A stretch of DNA of 32,761 nucleotides from Phocaeicola coprocola DSM 17136. GTDB taxonomy: Bacteria > Bacteroidota > Bacteroidia > Bacteroidales > Bacteroidaceae. Position 1 is the first letter of the stretch. The number at the start of each line of letters is the position of its first letter. The notes under the pieces are model-generated. The model saw only the letters and a program-made list of their open reading frames with translations. It made no database searches and was not told the DNA's origin. Of this stretch, positions 8,919-17,732 are shown piece after piece. Location: assembly GCF_000154845.1 (NCBI RefSeq), contig NZ_DS981491.1, positions 1 to 32,761 of the forward strand, in the 5' to 3' direction. A program made the translations under genes and the position numbers.

Positions 8919-11768
8919 TCACTTCAGTTCTATCAAAAAGTCAACCAAACTCATGCCATCGGGTACTTCCATACGCTTTCTGATACGATAACGAGCTGCC
9001 TCTACACCTCGTATTGTCAGATTTGTCATTTGAGCAATATCTTTAGTGGAAAGGTTCAGGCGCAAAAAGGCACAGAACCGTAAATCGGTTGCCGTCAAGC
9101 TCGGATAGCGTTCACGCAACGTACGGAAAAAGCGCTGATGAATCAAGTCAAAATTCTGTTGGAAAACTTCCCACGAATCCTCTTCTACTATATTTTCATT
9201 AATTTGCTTCAGTACCAGTTCCATGTTTTTACGCCCGCACTGCGATTTCGCCAACTGCTCCTGCACAACCAGACGAAGTTTCTCCAGCATTTCCTGCTTG
9301 GCAAATGTTCCTAATGCCATACTGGCAAGCTCTTTTCCCTTGAGCGACAATTCTGCCTCCAGCAATTTTTTCTGCTGTTCAGCTATCAGTCTTTGCTGCT
9401 CACTCAATTTAATATTCTGCTCTATTTTATGTGCTTCATATTCCTTTCTCTTCTTTTCAGCAACAACCTTTCCCCGCCATCGGGCCACACCGTAAACCAA
9501 TCCTCCCAACAGCAAAAGATATAAAAACAACATCGGATAAGACATCCACATAGGTTTATTGATAACAAAAACATACTCCGTTTCATCCAATAAACGGCCA
9601 TCATCACTATATACCCCAGCCCACAAAGTGTATGTATCAAACTCCAGACTACCAAAGTGAACGGACGGGAAGGAAGAATCTTCTACCAAAAGCTGATTAT
9701 TGGCATACAGCTTAAATTTAAAACGAATAGCCGGCTGATCATAACACGGATAAGATAAAAGAACAGATATGTCACGATAATCACTGGAAATTGTCGTTTT
9801 CTGCGATAAATCCAATGCCAGTTCTTTACCGGATGAAGAAGAAGCCAATATTTGCCGGATTTTTAAACCAGACAAGGCCTTCTGACCTATATATTGCTCG
9901 TTGAAATGCAAACAAGCTATACTATTATTCAGATTCAAATAACAATCGTTTCCATCTACATATATTTTATTATTCCCTTCAATACAAGGAGAATTGAACA
10001 TTTCTACCGGAATACGACGCTTAATTACAAATTTTCCTTCCTGATAAGCCAGAAGAACATATTCATGTGAATTTATCAGCCACAGCATTTCATTATTATG
10101 CACATCTACGGCTGTATGGGCATCTGTCAAAAACGGAACAGAAGTATTCAACAAATCATAAGGCTTGATTTTCCGTTCGATATCATCGTACATGAAATAT
10201 CCTTCTGTATTGGAAAAGACGATACGCCCTCTAATCTTCATTACATGAATTTTGCCGGACTTCTGCTTGCCTCCCAACGTATGAATATGCTCCAAATCTT
10301 TTATGCGATGCAAATCATCATCCAGTTTGATACGATAAAGTCCATTGTACATGTGTGAAGCCCAGATTGTTCCAGTACCATCAACTTCCAGCGACTTAAT
10401 CGGCGCATAAAAATCCTGTACATTATGCGATAGTTTCCATATCCCCGCTTGTTTCTTCCAGATACGCAACTCCGCATAAGAGGCCTCTACCAGCACTTCT
10501 TGTCCGTTAATAGACGCTTCAACAATACATGTACTATTTAACGCTCCGGGAACAGACTGAATACTTCCATTCTGTTCCACAAGCATCGTAGACATATCAT
10601 TTCCAATAAATATCTGAGAGTCAATTTGTTTTACATACCAATTCTGACCAGACGTATGCGGAAGAAGATGAATTTCACTTGTACGCCTGTTATATTCATA
10701 AGCTCCCTGATTGGTAGCCAAATAAATTTTTTCTCCTACCCTTTCCACTCCATAAACCATACCGATACTCAAATCTCTGACAGAAGGAGTGAGCAGTGTT
10801 ATAGAAGTATTGGTATGAACAAAAGAAATACCATCATCCAGTGCTGCCCAAAGATTATTTTCCCTATCTCCGAACAGTCCCATTACAGAATTATTGTTCA
10901 ATTGATTATCCCTGTTAAGATGCCAAAGCAGATGTCCTTTCTTATCTACTCCATAAATACCATCCAGAATCGTACCAATAGCCAATATAGAATCTCCAAC
11001 CATTACAGCCCGGTTGCCTTTTGCCCATCTCAACTGAGCGTCTATATCCGTACGAAGTGCAGAAACAGTTCCATGCTCATACACAAACAATCCACTGTCG
11101 ACAGTAAGCAAAACCATTCCGCTATTTCCATAAGGCAATATTGCTACTACATTGTCATTACCTACAGCTGTGCGCTCCAAAAGAAGATGAAAACGTTGCC
11201 CGTCAAACTCATAGAAACCTCCATTAATCATCTGAGCATAAACTTTTTCATGACAAGTATAAAAATACAAAGGGCGGAATCCACTTTTTCTGTCCATGTA
11301 GCTGACAGCTTTTCCGTCGTACGAATACCAGCCGGTAAACGACTGGAAATAGATTTTTTCTCCCAGGCGTATGATGTGCCAGATTTCATCGTTAGAACTT
11401 ATTTTATCTTTAATCCCAGCACTCAAAGAATGATATTGCATTTGTCCATCCGTCTTCCGAATAAAGTAACCGAACTCTTCGAAAGAACCAATATATACTC
11501 TATCGCCATCAACAAAAACAGAACGGACAATATATCCACCGGGAACCCGGTGAAGTTCCCAGGAAAAACCATCGTAGACCAGCAAGCCATTATTATTACC
11601 AAAATACATTACTCCATCGTCACCTTGCGCACACGCCCAGTTCTGATGACCTCCCTCATAATCTTTTACCGTATAGTTTGTAATGGCAGGAATAAAATCA
11701 GCTCCCCAGACCTGAGAAAAGGGAAGAAACGAAAGTATTAGAAGTATCTTCAATAGTACTGACTTCAT
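8919..11768 (-). CDS. Membrane-spanning PUL regulator: beta-propeller sensor, Y_Y_Y domain, LuxR-like HTH, no kinase
   Basis: 949 residues with a signal peptide (1-22). A periplasmic sensor of propeller-type repeats (about 30-640) resembles the sensors of Bacteroidetes hybrid two-component systems. A Y_Y_Y-like beta domain (about 670-738) is followed by one membrane helix (about 744-763), a charged coiled coil (about 765-815) and a C-terminal LuxR/GerE-type helix-turn-helix (about 890-940: LTATDLRFCAFLRLNLSTKD, then NLTIRGVEAARYRIRKRM). No HisKA, HATPase or receiver motifs are present. It therefore looks like a one-component regulator that senses glycan in the periplasm and binds DNA directly from the membrane. 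It sits between the GH43 gene and susC, has its own promoter at 11,794-11,801, and probably activates both. Confidence 0.88.
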   Translation of the reverse strand: MKSVLLKILLILSFLPFSQVWGADFIPAITNYTVKDYEGGHQNWACAQGDDGVMYFGNNNGLLVYDGFSWELHRVPGGYIVRSVFVDGDRVYIGSFEEFGYFIRKTDGQMQYHSLSAGIKDKISSNDEIWHIIRLGEKIYFQSFTGWYSYDGKAVSYMDRKSGFRPLYFYTCHEKVYAQMINGGFYEFDGQRFHLLLERTAVGNDNVVAILPYGNSGMVLLTVDSGLFVYEHGTVSALRTDIDAQLRWAKGNRAVMVGDSILAIGTILDGIYGVDKKGHLLWHLNRDNQLNNNSVMGLFGDRENNLWAALDDGISFVHTNTSITLLTPSVRDLSIGMVYGVERVGEKIYLATNQGAYEYNRRTSEIHLLPHTSGQNWYVKQIDSQIFIGNDMSTMLVEQNGSIQSVPGALNSTCIVEASINGQEVLVEASYAELRIWKKQAGIWKLSHNVQDFYAPIKSLEVDGTGTIWASHMYNGLYRIKLDDDLHRIKDLEHIHTLGGKQKSGKIHVMKIRGRIVFSNTEGYFMYDDIERKIKPYDLLNTSVPFLTDAHTAVDVHNNEMLWLINSHEYVLLAYQEGKFVIKRRIPVEMFNSPCIEGNNKIYVDGNDCYLNLNNSIACLHFNEQYIGQKALSGLKIRQILASSSSGKELALDLSQKTTISSDYRDISVLLSYPCYDQPAIRFKFKLYANNQLLVEDSSFPSVHFGSLEFDTYTLWAGVYSDDGRLLDETEYVFVINKPMWMSYPMLFLYLLLLGGLVYGVARWRGKVVAEKKRKEYEAHKIEQNIKLSEQQRLIAEQQKKLLEAELSLKGKELASMALGTFAKQEMLEKLRLVVQEQLAKSQCGRKNMELVLKQINENIVEEDSWEVFQQNFDLIHQRFFRTLRERYPSLTATDLRFCAFLRLNLSTKDIAQMTNLTIRGVEAARYRIRKRMEVPDGMSLVDFLIELK

Positions 11769-11793
11769 AGGAATTTTTTATAACATTTAAGTA

Positions 11794-11801
11794 CAAAGAT
11801 A
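11794..11801 (-). promoter_or_regulatory. -7 box of the PUL regulator gene
   Basis: The minus strand reads TATCTTTG, a full match to TAnnTTTG, about 26 bp before the ATG of the regulator. It lacks the ACTACTTTTT motif found before susC and the GH43 gene, so the regulator may be expressed constitutively. Confidence 0.6.
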
Positions 11802-11853
11802 CACGATTTATTAAAATTCAATCATATCCATATACAGATTTTGCAGATAAAAC

Positions 11854-11892
11854 AAAAGTCATTCATAGCTTACTGTGCCACGAATGACTTTT
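11854..11892 (-). terminator. Intrinsic terminator after the GH43 gene
   Basis: A perfect 11-bp inverted repeat (AAAAGTCATTC at 11,854-11,864 and GAATGACTTTT at 11,882-11,892) has a 17-nt loop, 29 bp past the GH43 stop. On the transcribed strand it is followed by GTTTTATC, a short U tract. It separates the GH43 transcript from the regulator gene. Confidence 0.7.
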
Positions 11893-11921
11893 ACAAATTC
11901 CCGTTCTATATTCTCTTTCTC

Positions 11922-13655
11922 TTATTTACAATGTAATATTTCAGAACGTTCGGCTACTCCATTCTCATTGAATGCCTCCACGCAGAAATAATAATCCTGT
12001 GTTGTTGTAAGCGAACGCATAAATAATTCATTTTCATCGTATACCATCCACGAGCTATACAACTTATCTGGAGCAATTCCCCATAATACATTATATCCTT
12101 GTGCACCTGGAACAGGTTTCCAACTGATAGCTACATCTCTGCGGTCCGCCTGACGAACCAGTTTTAATCCGTCAACTTTTTTAGGAGCCTTTCCTGTTCC
12201 TTTACCAAAAATACGCAATTCTGATATGGCCAGATGAGGGGTAGGTACATGAAGATTACGGTAACGTACATATCTGACTTTTGCAGGATGTGCCAGTTCG
12301 ACATAGTCATTCGGAGTATCTTTGTAGCTTCTACGACGATCTACCAGAATCTTCCAATTTTTACCGTCGGATGAGCCTTCTACATAATAACGATGATATA
12401 ATCCTTCATAACGTCCATACATATTGCTCTGATAATCATGATAATTAATCTGTACAGCACATACTTCAGCTTCTTTCTGCAAATCAATCATCACCCACTG
12501 ATTATCATTATTAGCTTCAGCAAGCCAAAAAGATTTTGTCTTTTCATCGGTCAAGGCAGCAGGAGTATATTCTTTTACATAAGAAAAAGCTGTGACAGGC
12601 TTCTTGTATGAAAGCAACATCCAACCGCGGAACTCTCCTTTTTTCCCTGGTACGGCTGGAGCATAATGAGGATAATCTCCAAAACGAGTATCACAGAACA
12701 TAATACCGTCATTATCAAAACCCATAGGGAACATACAAAGACGACGCTCCCAATTTACATTGATAGACAAAGACATAGATGCAAAATGCCAGTATGTACT
12801 GTCAGGACCAAGTACACTGCTTCCATGACCTGCTCCATTCATAAAGCCACCAGGTTTATACGATACCGGATTATGTTTCTGATACGTATAAGGGCCCATT
12901 GGATGATCGGCTACATAAACTCCGTCACCGTATACATTAAATTCGGTTCCGGGAGAACCATATTGCAAATAATACTTTCCATTGTGTTTAGTCATCCAGG
13001 GGCCTTCTATAAAACCTCCCAGATCAGAGTCGCTTACATGATTTTCTCCAAATCGTTCCCAACCGTGATTTGCCAAATCAAGTCCAAAAAGCTCTTTCTT
13101 TTCTCCTTTTGGCAAGAAACGATGGTTACGATCCAATTCTATTCCTCGAATAGGGAAAACATTCGATGATCCCCAGAACATATAAGCCTTACCATCATCA
13201 TCTATAAATAAATCCGGATCCTGCAAATCGTGCAAAATAGCAGGAACTCCTTTCCAGTTACCTTTCTTTGGATCATCTGTATAAAGCACACTCATTGACC
13301 CAGAGGGATCGCCGCATACATATAGCAATGAATCTTTATAATTATGTGCAGCAGGAGCGTTACATCCCTGCGGATACCAGTTGGCAGGAGCCGGAATAAA
13401 ATTCCAGTTTTGCAAATCTGTAGAATGCCAGTAGCCATGTGAACGAGTGACAAACATATAATACTCACCACGAAATTCCACAACGGCAGGATCGGCTCCC
13501 GAACGATATGAAATATCCTTATCCGAATTGTAAATCATATACGTATAATCTACATTCAGCGGATTACAAAAAGTTTCCATACGGGTATTCTGAGCAAAAA
13601 GCGGCAAAGTCAAAGCCGCACAAGACATGGATAACAAAAGTGTATTCAGTTTCAT
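11922..13655 (-). CDS. GH43-like glycosidase with F5/8 type C (CBM32-like) and FnIII modules
   Basis: Secreted 577-residue protein (signal peptide 1-21, ending LPLFA-Q). The N-terminal five-bladed propeller has the GH43 acids in expected contexts: D55 in SGADPAV (base), D146 in DLQDPDLFIDDDG (pKa modulator) and E217 in GGFIEGPW (acid). H277 lies in the GAGHGSS motif. An F5/8C or discoidin-like domain follows (about 355-486, with VEGSSDGKNWKILVDRR and VRYVRYRNL), then an FnIII-like domain (about 492-575). GH43 enzymes usually act on arabinosides, xylosides or galactosides, so its role beside GH144 and GH3 is unclear. It may trim a side group or act on a different glycan. It is monocistronic and shares the susC-type upstream motif. 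Confidence 0.85.
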   Translation of the reverse strand: MKLNTLLLSMSCAALTLPLFAQNTRMETFCNPLNVDYTYMIYNSDKDISYRSGADPAVVEFRGEYYMFVTRSHGYWHSTDLQNWNFIPAPANWYPQGCNAPAAHNYKDSLLYVCGDPSGSMSVLYTDDPKKGNWKGVPAILHDLQDPDLFIDDDGKAYMFWGSSNVFPIRGIELDRNHRFLPKGEKKELFGLDLANHGWERFGENHVSDSDLGGFIEGPWMTKHNGKYYLQYGSPGTEFNVYGDGVYVADHPMGPYTYQKHNPVSYKPGGFMNGAGHGSSVLGPDSTYWHFASMSLSINVNWERRLCMFPMGFDNDGIMFCDTRFGDYPHYAPAVPGKKGEFRGWMLLSYKKPVTAFSYVKEYTPAALTDEKTKSFWLAEANNDNQWVMIDLQKEAEVCAVQINYHDYQSNMYGRYEGLYHRYYVEGSSDGKNWKILVDRRRSYKDTPNDYVELAHPAKVRYVRYRNLHVPTPHLAISELRIFGKGTGKAPKKVDGLKLVRQADRRDVAISWKPVPGAQGYNVLWGIAPDKLYSSWMVYDENELFMRSLTTTQDYYFCVEAFNENGVAERSEILHCK

Positions 13656-13677
13656 AGCTATATAAATTTCGTTTCGC

Positions 13678-13685
13678 CAAAAGTA
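13678..13685 (-). promoter_or_regulatory. -7 box of the GH43 gene
   Basis: The minus strand reads TACTTTTG, a full TAnnTTTG match, about 22 bp before the GH43 ATG. No -33 TTTG is seen at the usual spacing, which fits an activator-dependent promoter driven from the upstream repeats. Confidence 0.6.
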
Positions 13686-13699
13686 GATACATTTTTACG

Positions 13700-13769
13700 A
13701 CTACCACTCATCGGCAACTACTACAAGAATACGTTTCCCTTGTTATCCAACCTACTTTTTACTACGTTT
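13700..13769 (-). promoter_or_regulatory. ACTAC-type repeats upstream of the GH43 gene, candidate activator site
   Basis: CCTACTTTTT (13,751-13,760) is followed directly by ACTACGTTT (13,761-13,769), the same layout as the ACTACTTTTTT pair before susC. Further ACTAC cores are at 13,700 and 13,717. The pair starts 65 bp upstream of the -7 box, against 62 bp for susC. The shared motif suggests co-regulation with susC. Confidence 0.55.
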
Positions 13770-13846
13770 ACCTTATGTATATCGTTATAAAACAAGGACT
13801 TAGATAAGCATCAGTCTATCAGTCTATACAAATGAAAAACAGGAAC

Positions 13847-14338
13847 TTAATAAAGAGTCCCATCGAAGTTAATCAAGAGTTCAGAGTCAGGCTCATCAAA
13901 TTCCACATAAAAATAATCATTACGGTCCGACCAGTCAAAAAGTTTCACATCATCCACCTTTTTCCCTTTTGCTGCAATAGTTTCTCTAACAGCACGAGGA
14001 ACAACCAAAGAAGAAGAATCCTGATAATCCTTCGTCACATCAAACTCAGAACGTACCCATTTTCCTCCCTGAGTGATATATGCCTGCGCTTCTACTTTAT
14101 CAAGTATAATATGCTGCCCGTTTTCTGAATACGTTCCACTATATATAAATTCAGCTTCATAAGCACCGACCAATATTTCCCATTTGACATTTTTCACATC
14201 CGGATATTTTTGTTGAAAAGCATTTACAACCTCTTCAGATGGAGTAAGAGTTACATTTACATCATTCTTGCTGCATGAAGGGAGAACCAAGAACAATGCT
14301 GTCATCAGCATTACAAATGTGATTTTTAAAGTTTTCAT
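13847..14338 (-). CDS. PepSY-like lipoprotein
   Basis: This 163-residue lipoprotein (lipobox VLPS-C22) belongs to the Bacteroidetes PepSY-like family (PF11396, related in fold to beta-lactamase inhibitor protein repeats). Two repeats are visible. The first is VVNAFQQKYPDVKNVKWEIL (about 37-56) followed by YEAEFIY. The second is RAVRETIAAKG...VKLFDW (about 115-137) followed by YFYVEFDEPDSELLINFDG. The function of the family is not known; a binding or chaperone role in the periplasm or outer membrane is possible. It stands alone, divergent from the DUF1599 gene. The only upstream -7 candidate is a poor match (GATTTTTG near 14,400, minus strand). Confidence 0.8.
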   Translation of the reverse strand: MKTLKITFVMLMTALFLVLPSCSKNDVNVTLTPSEEVVNAFQQKYPDVKNVKWEILVGAYEAEFIYSGTYSENGQHIILDKVEAQAYITQGGKWVRSEFDVTKDYQDSSSLVVPRAVRETIAAKGKKVDDVKLFDWSDRNDYFYVEFDEPDSELLINFDGTLY

Positions 14339-14516
14339 AAAATCTTAATTTTTCAGGTTAGGTTTAGTTACATAAAAAATAATACAGACAACATCATACA
14401 AAAATCTTTTGTTCAAGCAATTAGAGTTTATTAAGTTTTCATCCTTTTTTCTACAACTCCAATCCACCCAAACGACAAATGTTGCATTTTTATTGCGCGG
14501 TTTTTCTGAAAAATCG

Positions 14517-14524
14517 TAACTTTG
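14517..14524 (+). promoter_or_regulatory. -7 box of the DUF1599-tpiA-folE cluster
   Basis: TAACTTTG is a full TAnnTTTG match 24 bp before the ATG at 14,549. A TTG about 22 bp upstream may be the -33 element. Confidence 0.65.
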
Positions 14525-14548
14525 CGACATATATTTGGATTATAGTGT

Positions 14549-15091
14549 ATGAAAGATACAAAACAGCAATTTGAACATGTGATTGCAATCTGTCGGGATT
14601 TGTTCGCGAAGAAGTTACACGATTATGGCGCTGCATGGCGTATAATGCGTCCTTCATCTGTAACCGATCAGATATTCATCAAAGCCAACCGTATTCGGAG
14701 TATCGAAATCAAAGGTGTCACACTGGTAAACGAAGGTATACGTCCGGAGTTCATTGCTATTGTAAACTATGGCATCATTGGGTTAATTCAGCTGGAACAA
14801 GGATATGCTGAAACTGATGATATGACCGAGCAACAGGCACTTGAGCAGTACGATAAGCATGCTAAAGCAGCATTAGAACTGATGCTTGCCAAAAACCATG
14901 ATTATGATGAAGCATGGAGAAGCATGCGGATTACATCGTACACTGACCTGATTCTGATGAAAATCTATCGCACTAAGCAAATAGAAGCCTTGAGTGGTAA
15001 TACGCTGGTATCCGAAGGAATAGATGCCAACTATATGGATATGATAAATTACTCAGTATTCGCATTAATAAAACTGGAATTTGGAGAATAA
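14549..15091 (+). CDS. DUF1599 protein with an internal duplication
   Basis: This 180-residue soluble protein is made of two copies of the DUF1599 unit. The first is LFAKKLHDYGAAWRIMRPSS with NRIRSIEIKGVTLVNEGI (about 18-85). The second is LAKNHDYDEAWRSMRITS with YRTKQIEALSGNTLVSEGID (about 113-178). The conserved H/NDYxxAWR, R-E and NEG/SEG blocks recur in each copy. The domain is annotated as 'nucleotide modification associated', and the all-helical pattern resembles MazG-like pyrophosphatases, but no activity is established. It is the first gene of a rightward cluster, and its end overlaps the next gene by 11 bp, which suggests translational coupling. Confidence 0.85.
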   Translation: MKDTKQQFEHVIAICRDLFAKKLHDYGAAWRIMRPSSVTDQIFIKANRIRSIEIKGVTLVNEGIRPEFIAIVNYGIIGLIQLEQGYAETDDMTEQQALEQYDKHAKAALELMLAKNHDYDEAWRSMRITSYTDLILMKIYRTKQIEALSGNTLVSEGIDANYMDMINYSVFALIKLEFGE

Positions 15092-16394
15092 ACATTTACA
15101 TAGAGCCATTTTTGTATGGGTAAACATTTGCCGCTTTTTACTGGCAGGTGTTTTCATCTTTTCCGGATTCATAAAAGCCAATGATCCTTACGGAACAGCT
15201 TACAAAATACAGGATTATCTGGAAGCATGGGGATTCCAACACCTGATACCTGACGCATTCCCTTATCTGGGAGCAATGGCTATGGGGGTGTTCGAATTTG
15301 CCTTGGGATTTTACATGCTGTTCGGAATACACCGCAGAATAACCCCTACTCTCATGTTGGCTGTAATGTCTTTTATGACTCCACTTACTTTATGGCTTGC
15401 TATTGCTAATCCGATTTCAGATTGCGGTTGTTTTGGTGATGCCGTAAAACTGACAAACTGGGAAACATTCTGGAAAAATATCGTATTGCTTATTGCCGCC
15501 ATTTCTGTGTTCAAATGGAGAAAAACAGGAATCGTAAAGCTTGTCAGCGAGAAAGTGGACTGGCTGGTTGCCCTTTACGGAGTTGTATTTATTATCATAT
15601 ATACCCTATATTGCATACGTGAACTCCCGGTATTTGACTTTCGTCCTTACCATATCGGAGCTGACATACGTAAAGGAATGGAAATACCTGAAGGTGAAAA
15701 GCCTACAACCTATGAAACAACTTTCATCTATGCCAAAGACGGAGTAGAAAAAGAATTTACCATAGACAATTTCCCATCGGATACAACCTGGACATTCATT
15801 GATTCGAAAACTCGCATCAAGGAAAAAGGCTACGAACCTCCTATCCACGACTTCTCGATTATGTCGCAAGAAGACGGAACCGATCTGACTGATATGATTC
15901 TGGATGATGAAAGCTATACATTCCTGCTCGTAGCTCCTCACCTGAGAAATGCAGACGACAGCGATATCGATCTAATAAATGAAGTATACGACTACAGCCT
16001 GGAACATGGATATAGATTCCTTTGTCTTACTGCTTCATCCGACGAAGACATTGCCATGTGGCAAGACAATACAGGAGCCGAGTATCCGTTTGCCCTGACT
16101 GATGAAATTACACTAAAAACCATCATCCGTTCCAACCCGGGACTGGTATTGTTGAAAAAAGGAGTGGTTATCAACAAATGGAGCAATAACCAACTACCTG
16201 ACGAATATATATTGAACAAGCCATTAAACCAGCTACCCATAGGAGAACTGAATCCCAAGACTGCCAGTCATAAACTTATTGAGGTATTGGGATGGTTTGC
16301 AGGCCCATTGATTTTCCTTACCTTATGCGATCTTGCCTGGCTGAGATGGCACAAGCGGAAAACCAAGAAAGAAAATGCCAATAAAGAAAACTAA
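15081..16394 (+). CDS. DoxX/MauE-like membrane protein with thioredoxin-fold tail (BT_3928 family)
   Basis: This 437-residue inner-membrane protein starts at a TTG codon inside the end of the DUF1599 gene; there is no in-frame ATG before residue 60. Residues about 8-190 hold five membrane helices with the DoxX-type FSGFIKANDPYGTAYK motif and the conserved pair in DCGCFGDAVKLT. Residues about 250-400 look like a thioredoxin/peroxiredoxin-type domain (YTFLLVAPHLRNADD, then LTASSDEDIAMWQDNTGAEY) without a CxxC motif. A last membrane helix is near 410-428. MauE/DoxX proteins often work in thiol redox chemistry, so a role in periplasmic disulfide handling is possible. The gene order with tpiA, SPOR and folE appears to be a Bacteroides chromosomal cluster. 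Confidence 0.8.
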   Translation: MENKHLHRAIFVWVNICRFLLAGVFIFSGFIKANDPYGTAYKIQDYLEAWGFQHLIPDAFPYLGAMAMGVFEFALGFYMLFGIHRRITPTLMLAVMSFMTPLTLWLAIANPISDCGCFGDAVKLTNWETFWKNIVLLIAAISVFKWRKTGIVKLVSEKVDWLVALYGVVFIIIYTLYCIRELPVFDFRPYHIGADIRKGMEIPEGEKPTTYETTFIYAKDGVEKEFTIDNFPSDTTWTFIDSKTRIKEKGYEPPIHDFSIMSQEDGTDLTDMILDDESYTFLLVAPHLRNADDSDIDLINEVYDYSLEHGYRFLCLTASSDEDIAMWQDNTGAEYPFALTDEITLKTIIRSNPGLVLLKKGVVINKWSNNQLPDEYILNKPLNQLPIGELNPKTASHKLIEVLGWFAGPLIFLTLCDLAWLRWHKRKTKKENANKEN

Positions 16395-16423
16395 TTATAT
16401 AAACCCTTTAAAATTTAAACAAA

Positions 16424-17179
16424 ATGAGAAAAAACATTGTAGCAGGTAACTGGAAAATGAACAAGAACCTGCAAGAAGGTATTGCTTTGGCAAAAGAACT
16501 GAACGAAGTATTAACAGCAGATAAACCAAACTGCGATGTTATCATCTGTACTCCGTTCATCCACTTGACCTCTGTAACTCCTATCGTTGACAAAAACATT
16601 ATCGGCGTAGGTGCAGAAAACTGTGCAGACAAAGTATCAGGAGCTTACACTGGTGAAGTTTCTGCAGAAATGGTTGCTTCTACTGGAGCTCAGTACGTTA
16701 TTTTAGGACACTCTGAACGTCGTGCTTACTACCACGAAACAGTTGAAATCCTGGAAGAAAAAGTTAAATTGGCTTTGGCAAACAACCTGAAACCAATCTT
16801 CTGTATCGGTGAAGTTCTGGAAGAACGCGAAGCTAACAAGCAGAATGAAGTAGTAGAAGCTCAGCTGGCTTCTGTATTCTCTCTGTCAGCAGAAGACTTT
16901 GGTAAAGTTATTTTGGCTTACGAACCAGTATGGGCTATCGGTACAGGTAAGACTGCTACTCCTGAACAGGCTCAGGAAATCCACGCTCATATCCGTTCTT
17001 TGGTTGCTGCTAAATATGGTCAGGAAGTTGCTGAAAACACTTCTATCCTTTACGGTGGTAGCTGCAAGCCGTCAAACGCAAAAGAATTGTTCGCTAACCC
17101 AGACGTTGATGGTGGTTTGATCGGTGGAGCTGCATTGAAAGCTGCTGACTTCAAAGGTATCATCGATGCTTTTAAATAA
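16424..17179 (+). CDS. tpiA: Triosephosphate isomerase
   Basis: This 251-residue cytosolic enzyme interconverts dihydroxyacetone phosphate and glyceraldehyde 3-phosphate in glycolysis. All catalytic residues are visible: N9 and K11 in GNWKMN, H96 in ILGHSERR, and E167 in [16 protein letters not shown], whose end forms the flexible loop 6. The phosphate-binding YGGSCKPSN and [11 protein letters not shown] segments are also present. The length is standard. It starts 29 bp after the DoxX-like gene and is closed by a hairpin at 17,200-17,235. Codon choice is narrow, as in a highly expressed gene. Confidence 0.98.
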   Translation: MRKNIVAGNWKMNKNLQEGIALAKELNEVLTADKPNCDVIICTPFIHLTSVTPIVDKNIIGVGAENCADKVSGAYTGEVSAEMVASTGAQYVILGHSERRAYYHETVEILEEKVKLALANNLKPIFCIGEVLEEREANKQNEVVEAQLASVFSLSAEDFGKVILAYEPVWAIGTGKTATPEQAQEIHAHIRSLVAAKYGQEVAENTSILYGGSCKPSNAKELFANPDVDGGLIGGAALKAADFKGIIDAFK

Positions 17180-17199
17180 TTAAGCGAATTATAACTATT

Positions 17200-17235
17200 T
17201 ATCACGGAAGGGCGTAATCTGTCTCTTCCGTGATA
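17200..17235 (+). terminator. Stem-loop after tpiA
   Basis: A perfect 11-bp inverted repeat (TATCACGGAAG at 17,200-17,210, CTTCCGTGATA at 17,225-17,235) has a 14-nt loop. It is followed by TACTCTTATTC, a weak U tract, so it may terminate only part of the transcripts and allow some read-through to the SPOR and folE genes. Confidence 0.6.
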
Positions 17236-17267
17236 TACTCTTATTCACATTCATAGAATATTCCGGT

Positions 17268-17732
17268 ATGATAAAATATTTATTAGCCTTTGTGTTCCTG
17301 TTTACAGCAAGCGTCGCAAACGCACAGCGAAACATCATAGAAAGTCTGCAAACCCGCCAGCCGGGAGAAGGGGTAGTCAGTGTACATCAGGACAGCTACA
17401 TCACTTCTCTGATAGGATTGCGCTATGCAGGTAATGCAGCAAGCTCCGGAGCTCCCAAAACCTTAAAGGCAAGAGGCTTCCGCGTACAGGTATATGCAGG
17501 AAACAATTCACGAGTAGCACGGAATGAGGCAAATGCCATGGCCAATAAAGTCAAAAAAGAATTTCCCGATATGCCGGTATATACTTATTTTCAACCTCCC
17601 CGCTGGTTATGCCGCATCGGTGACTTCAAAAGTATAGAAGAAGCACACGTAGCCATGCGTAAATTAAAAGCAAGCGGTGAGTTTAAAGAAGTAGCAATCG
17701 TACGCGAACAAATTAATATACCCATTGAATAA
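17268..17732 (+). CDS. SPOR-domain protein, exported
   Basis: This 154-residue protein has a signal peptide (1-19, ending SVANA-Q) and one C-terminal SPOR domain (about 68-150: [20 protein letters not shown], then [20 protein letters not shown]). SPOR domains bind denuded peptidoglycan, usually at the division septum. The region between (20-67) is short and has no recognised domain. The gene ends one base into the folE ATG (TAATG), so the two are probably translationally coupled. Confidence 0.88.
   Translation: MIKYLLAFVFLFTASVANAQRNIIESLQTRQPGEGVVSVHQDSYITSLIGLRYAGNAASSGAPKTLKARGFRVQVYAGNNSRVARNEANAMANKVKKEFPDMPVYTYFQPPRWLCRIGDFKSIEEAHVAMRKLKASGEFKEVAIVREQINIPIE

Noticed and set aside
10626..11741. 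371-codon open frame on the plus strand opposite the PUL regulator
   Set aside because: It is fully antisense to a well supported gene, has no signal, domain or promoter, and its composition is that of a reverse-frame shadow.
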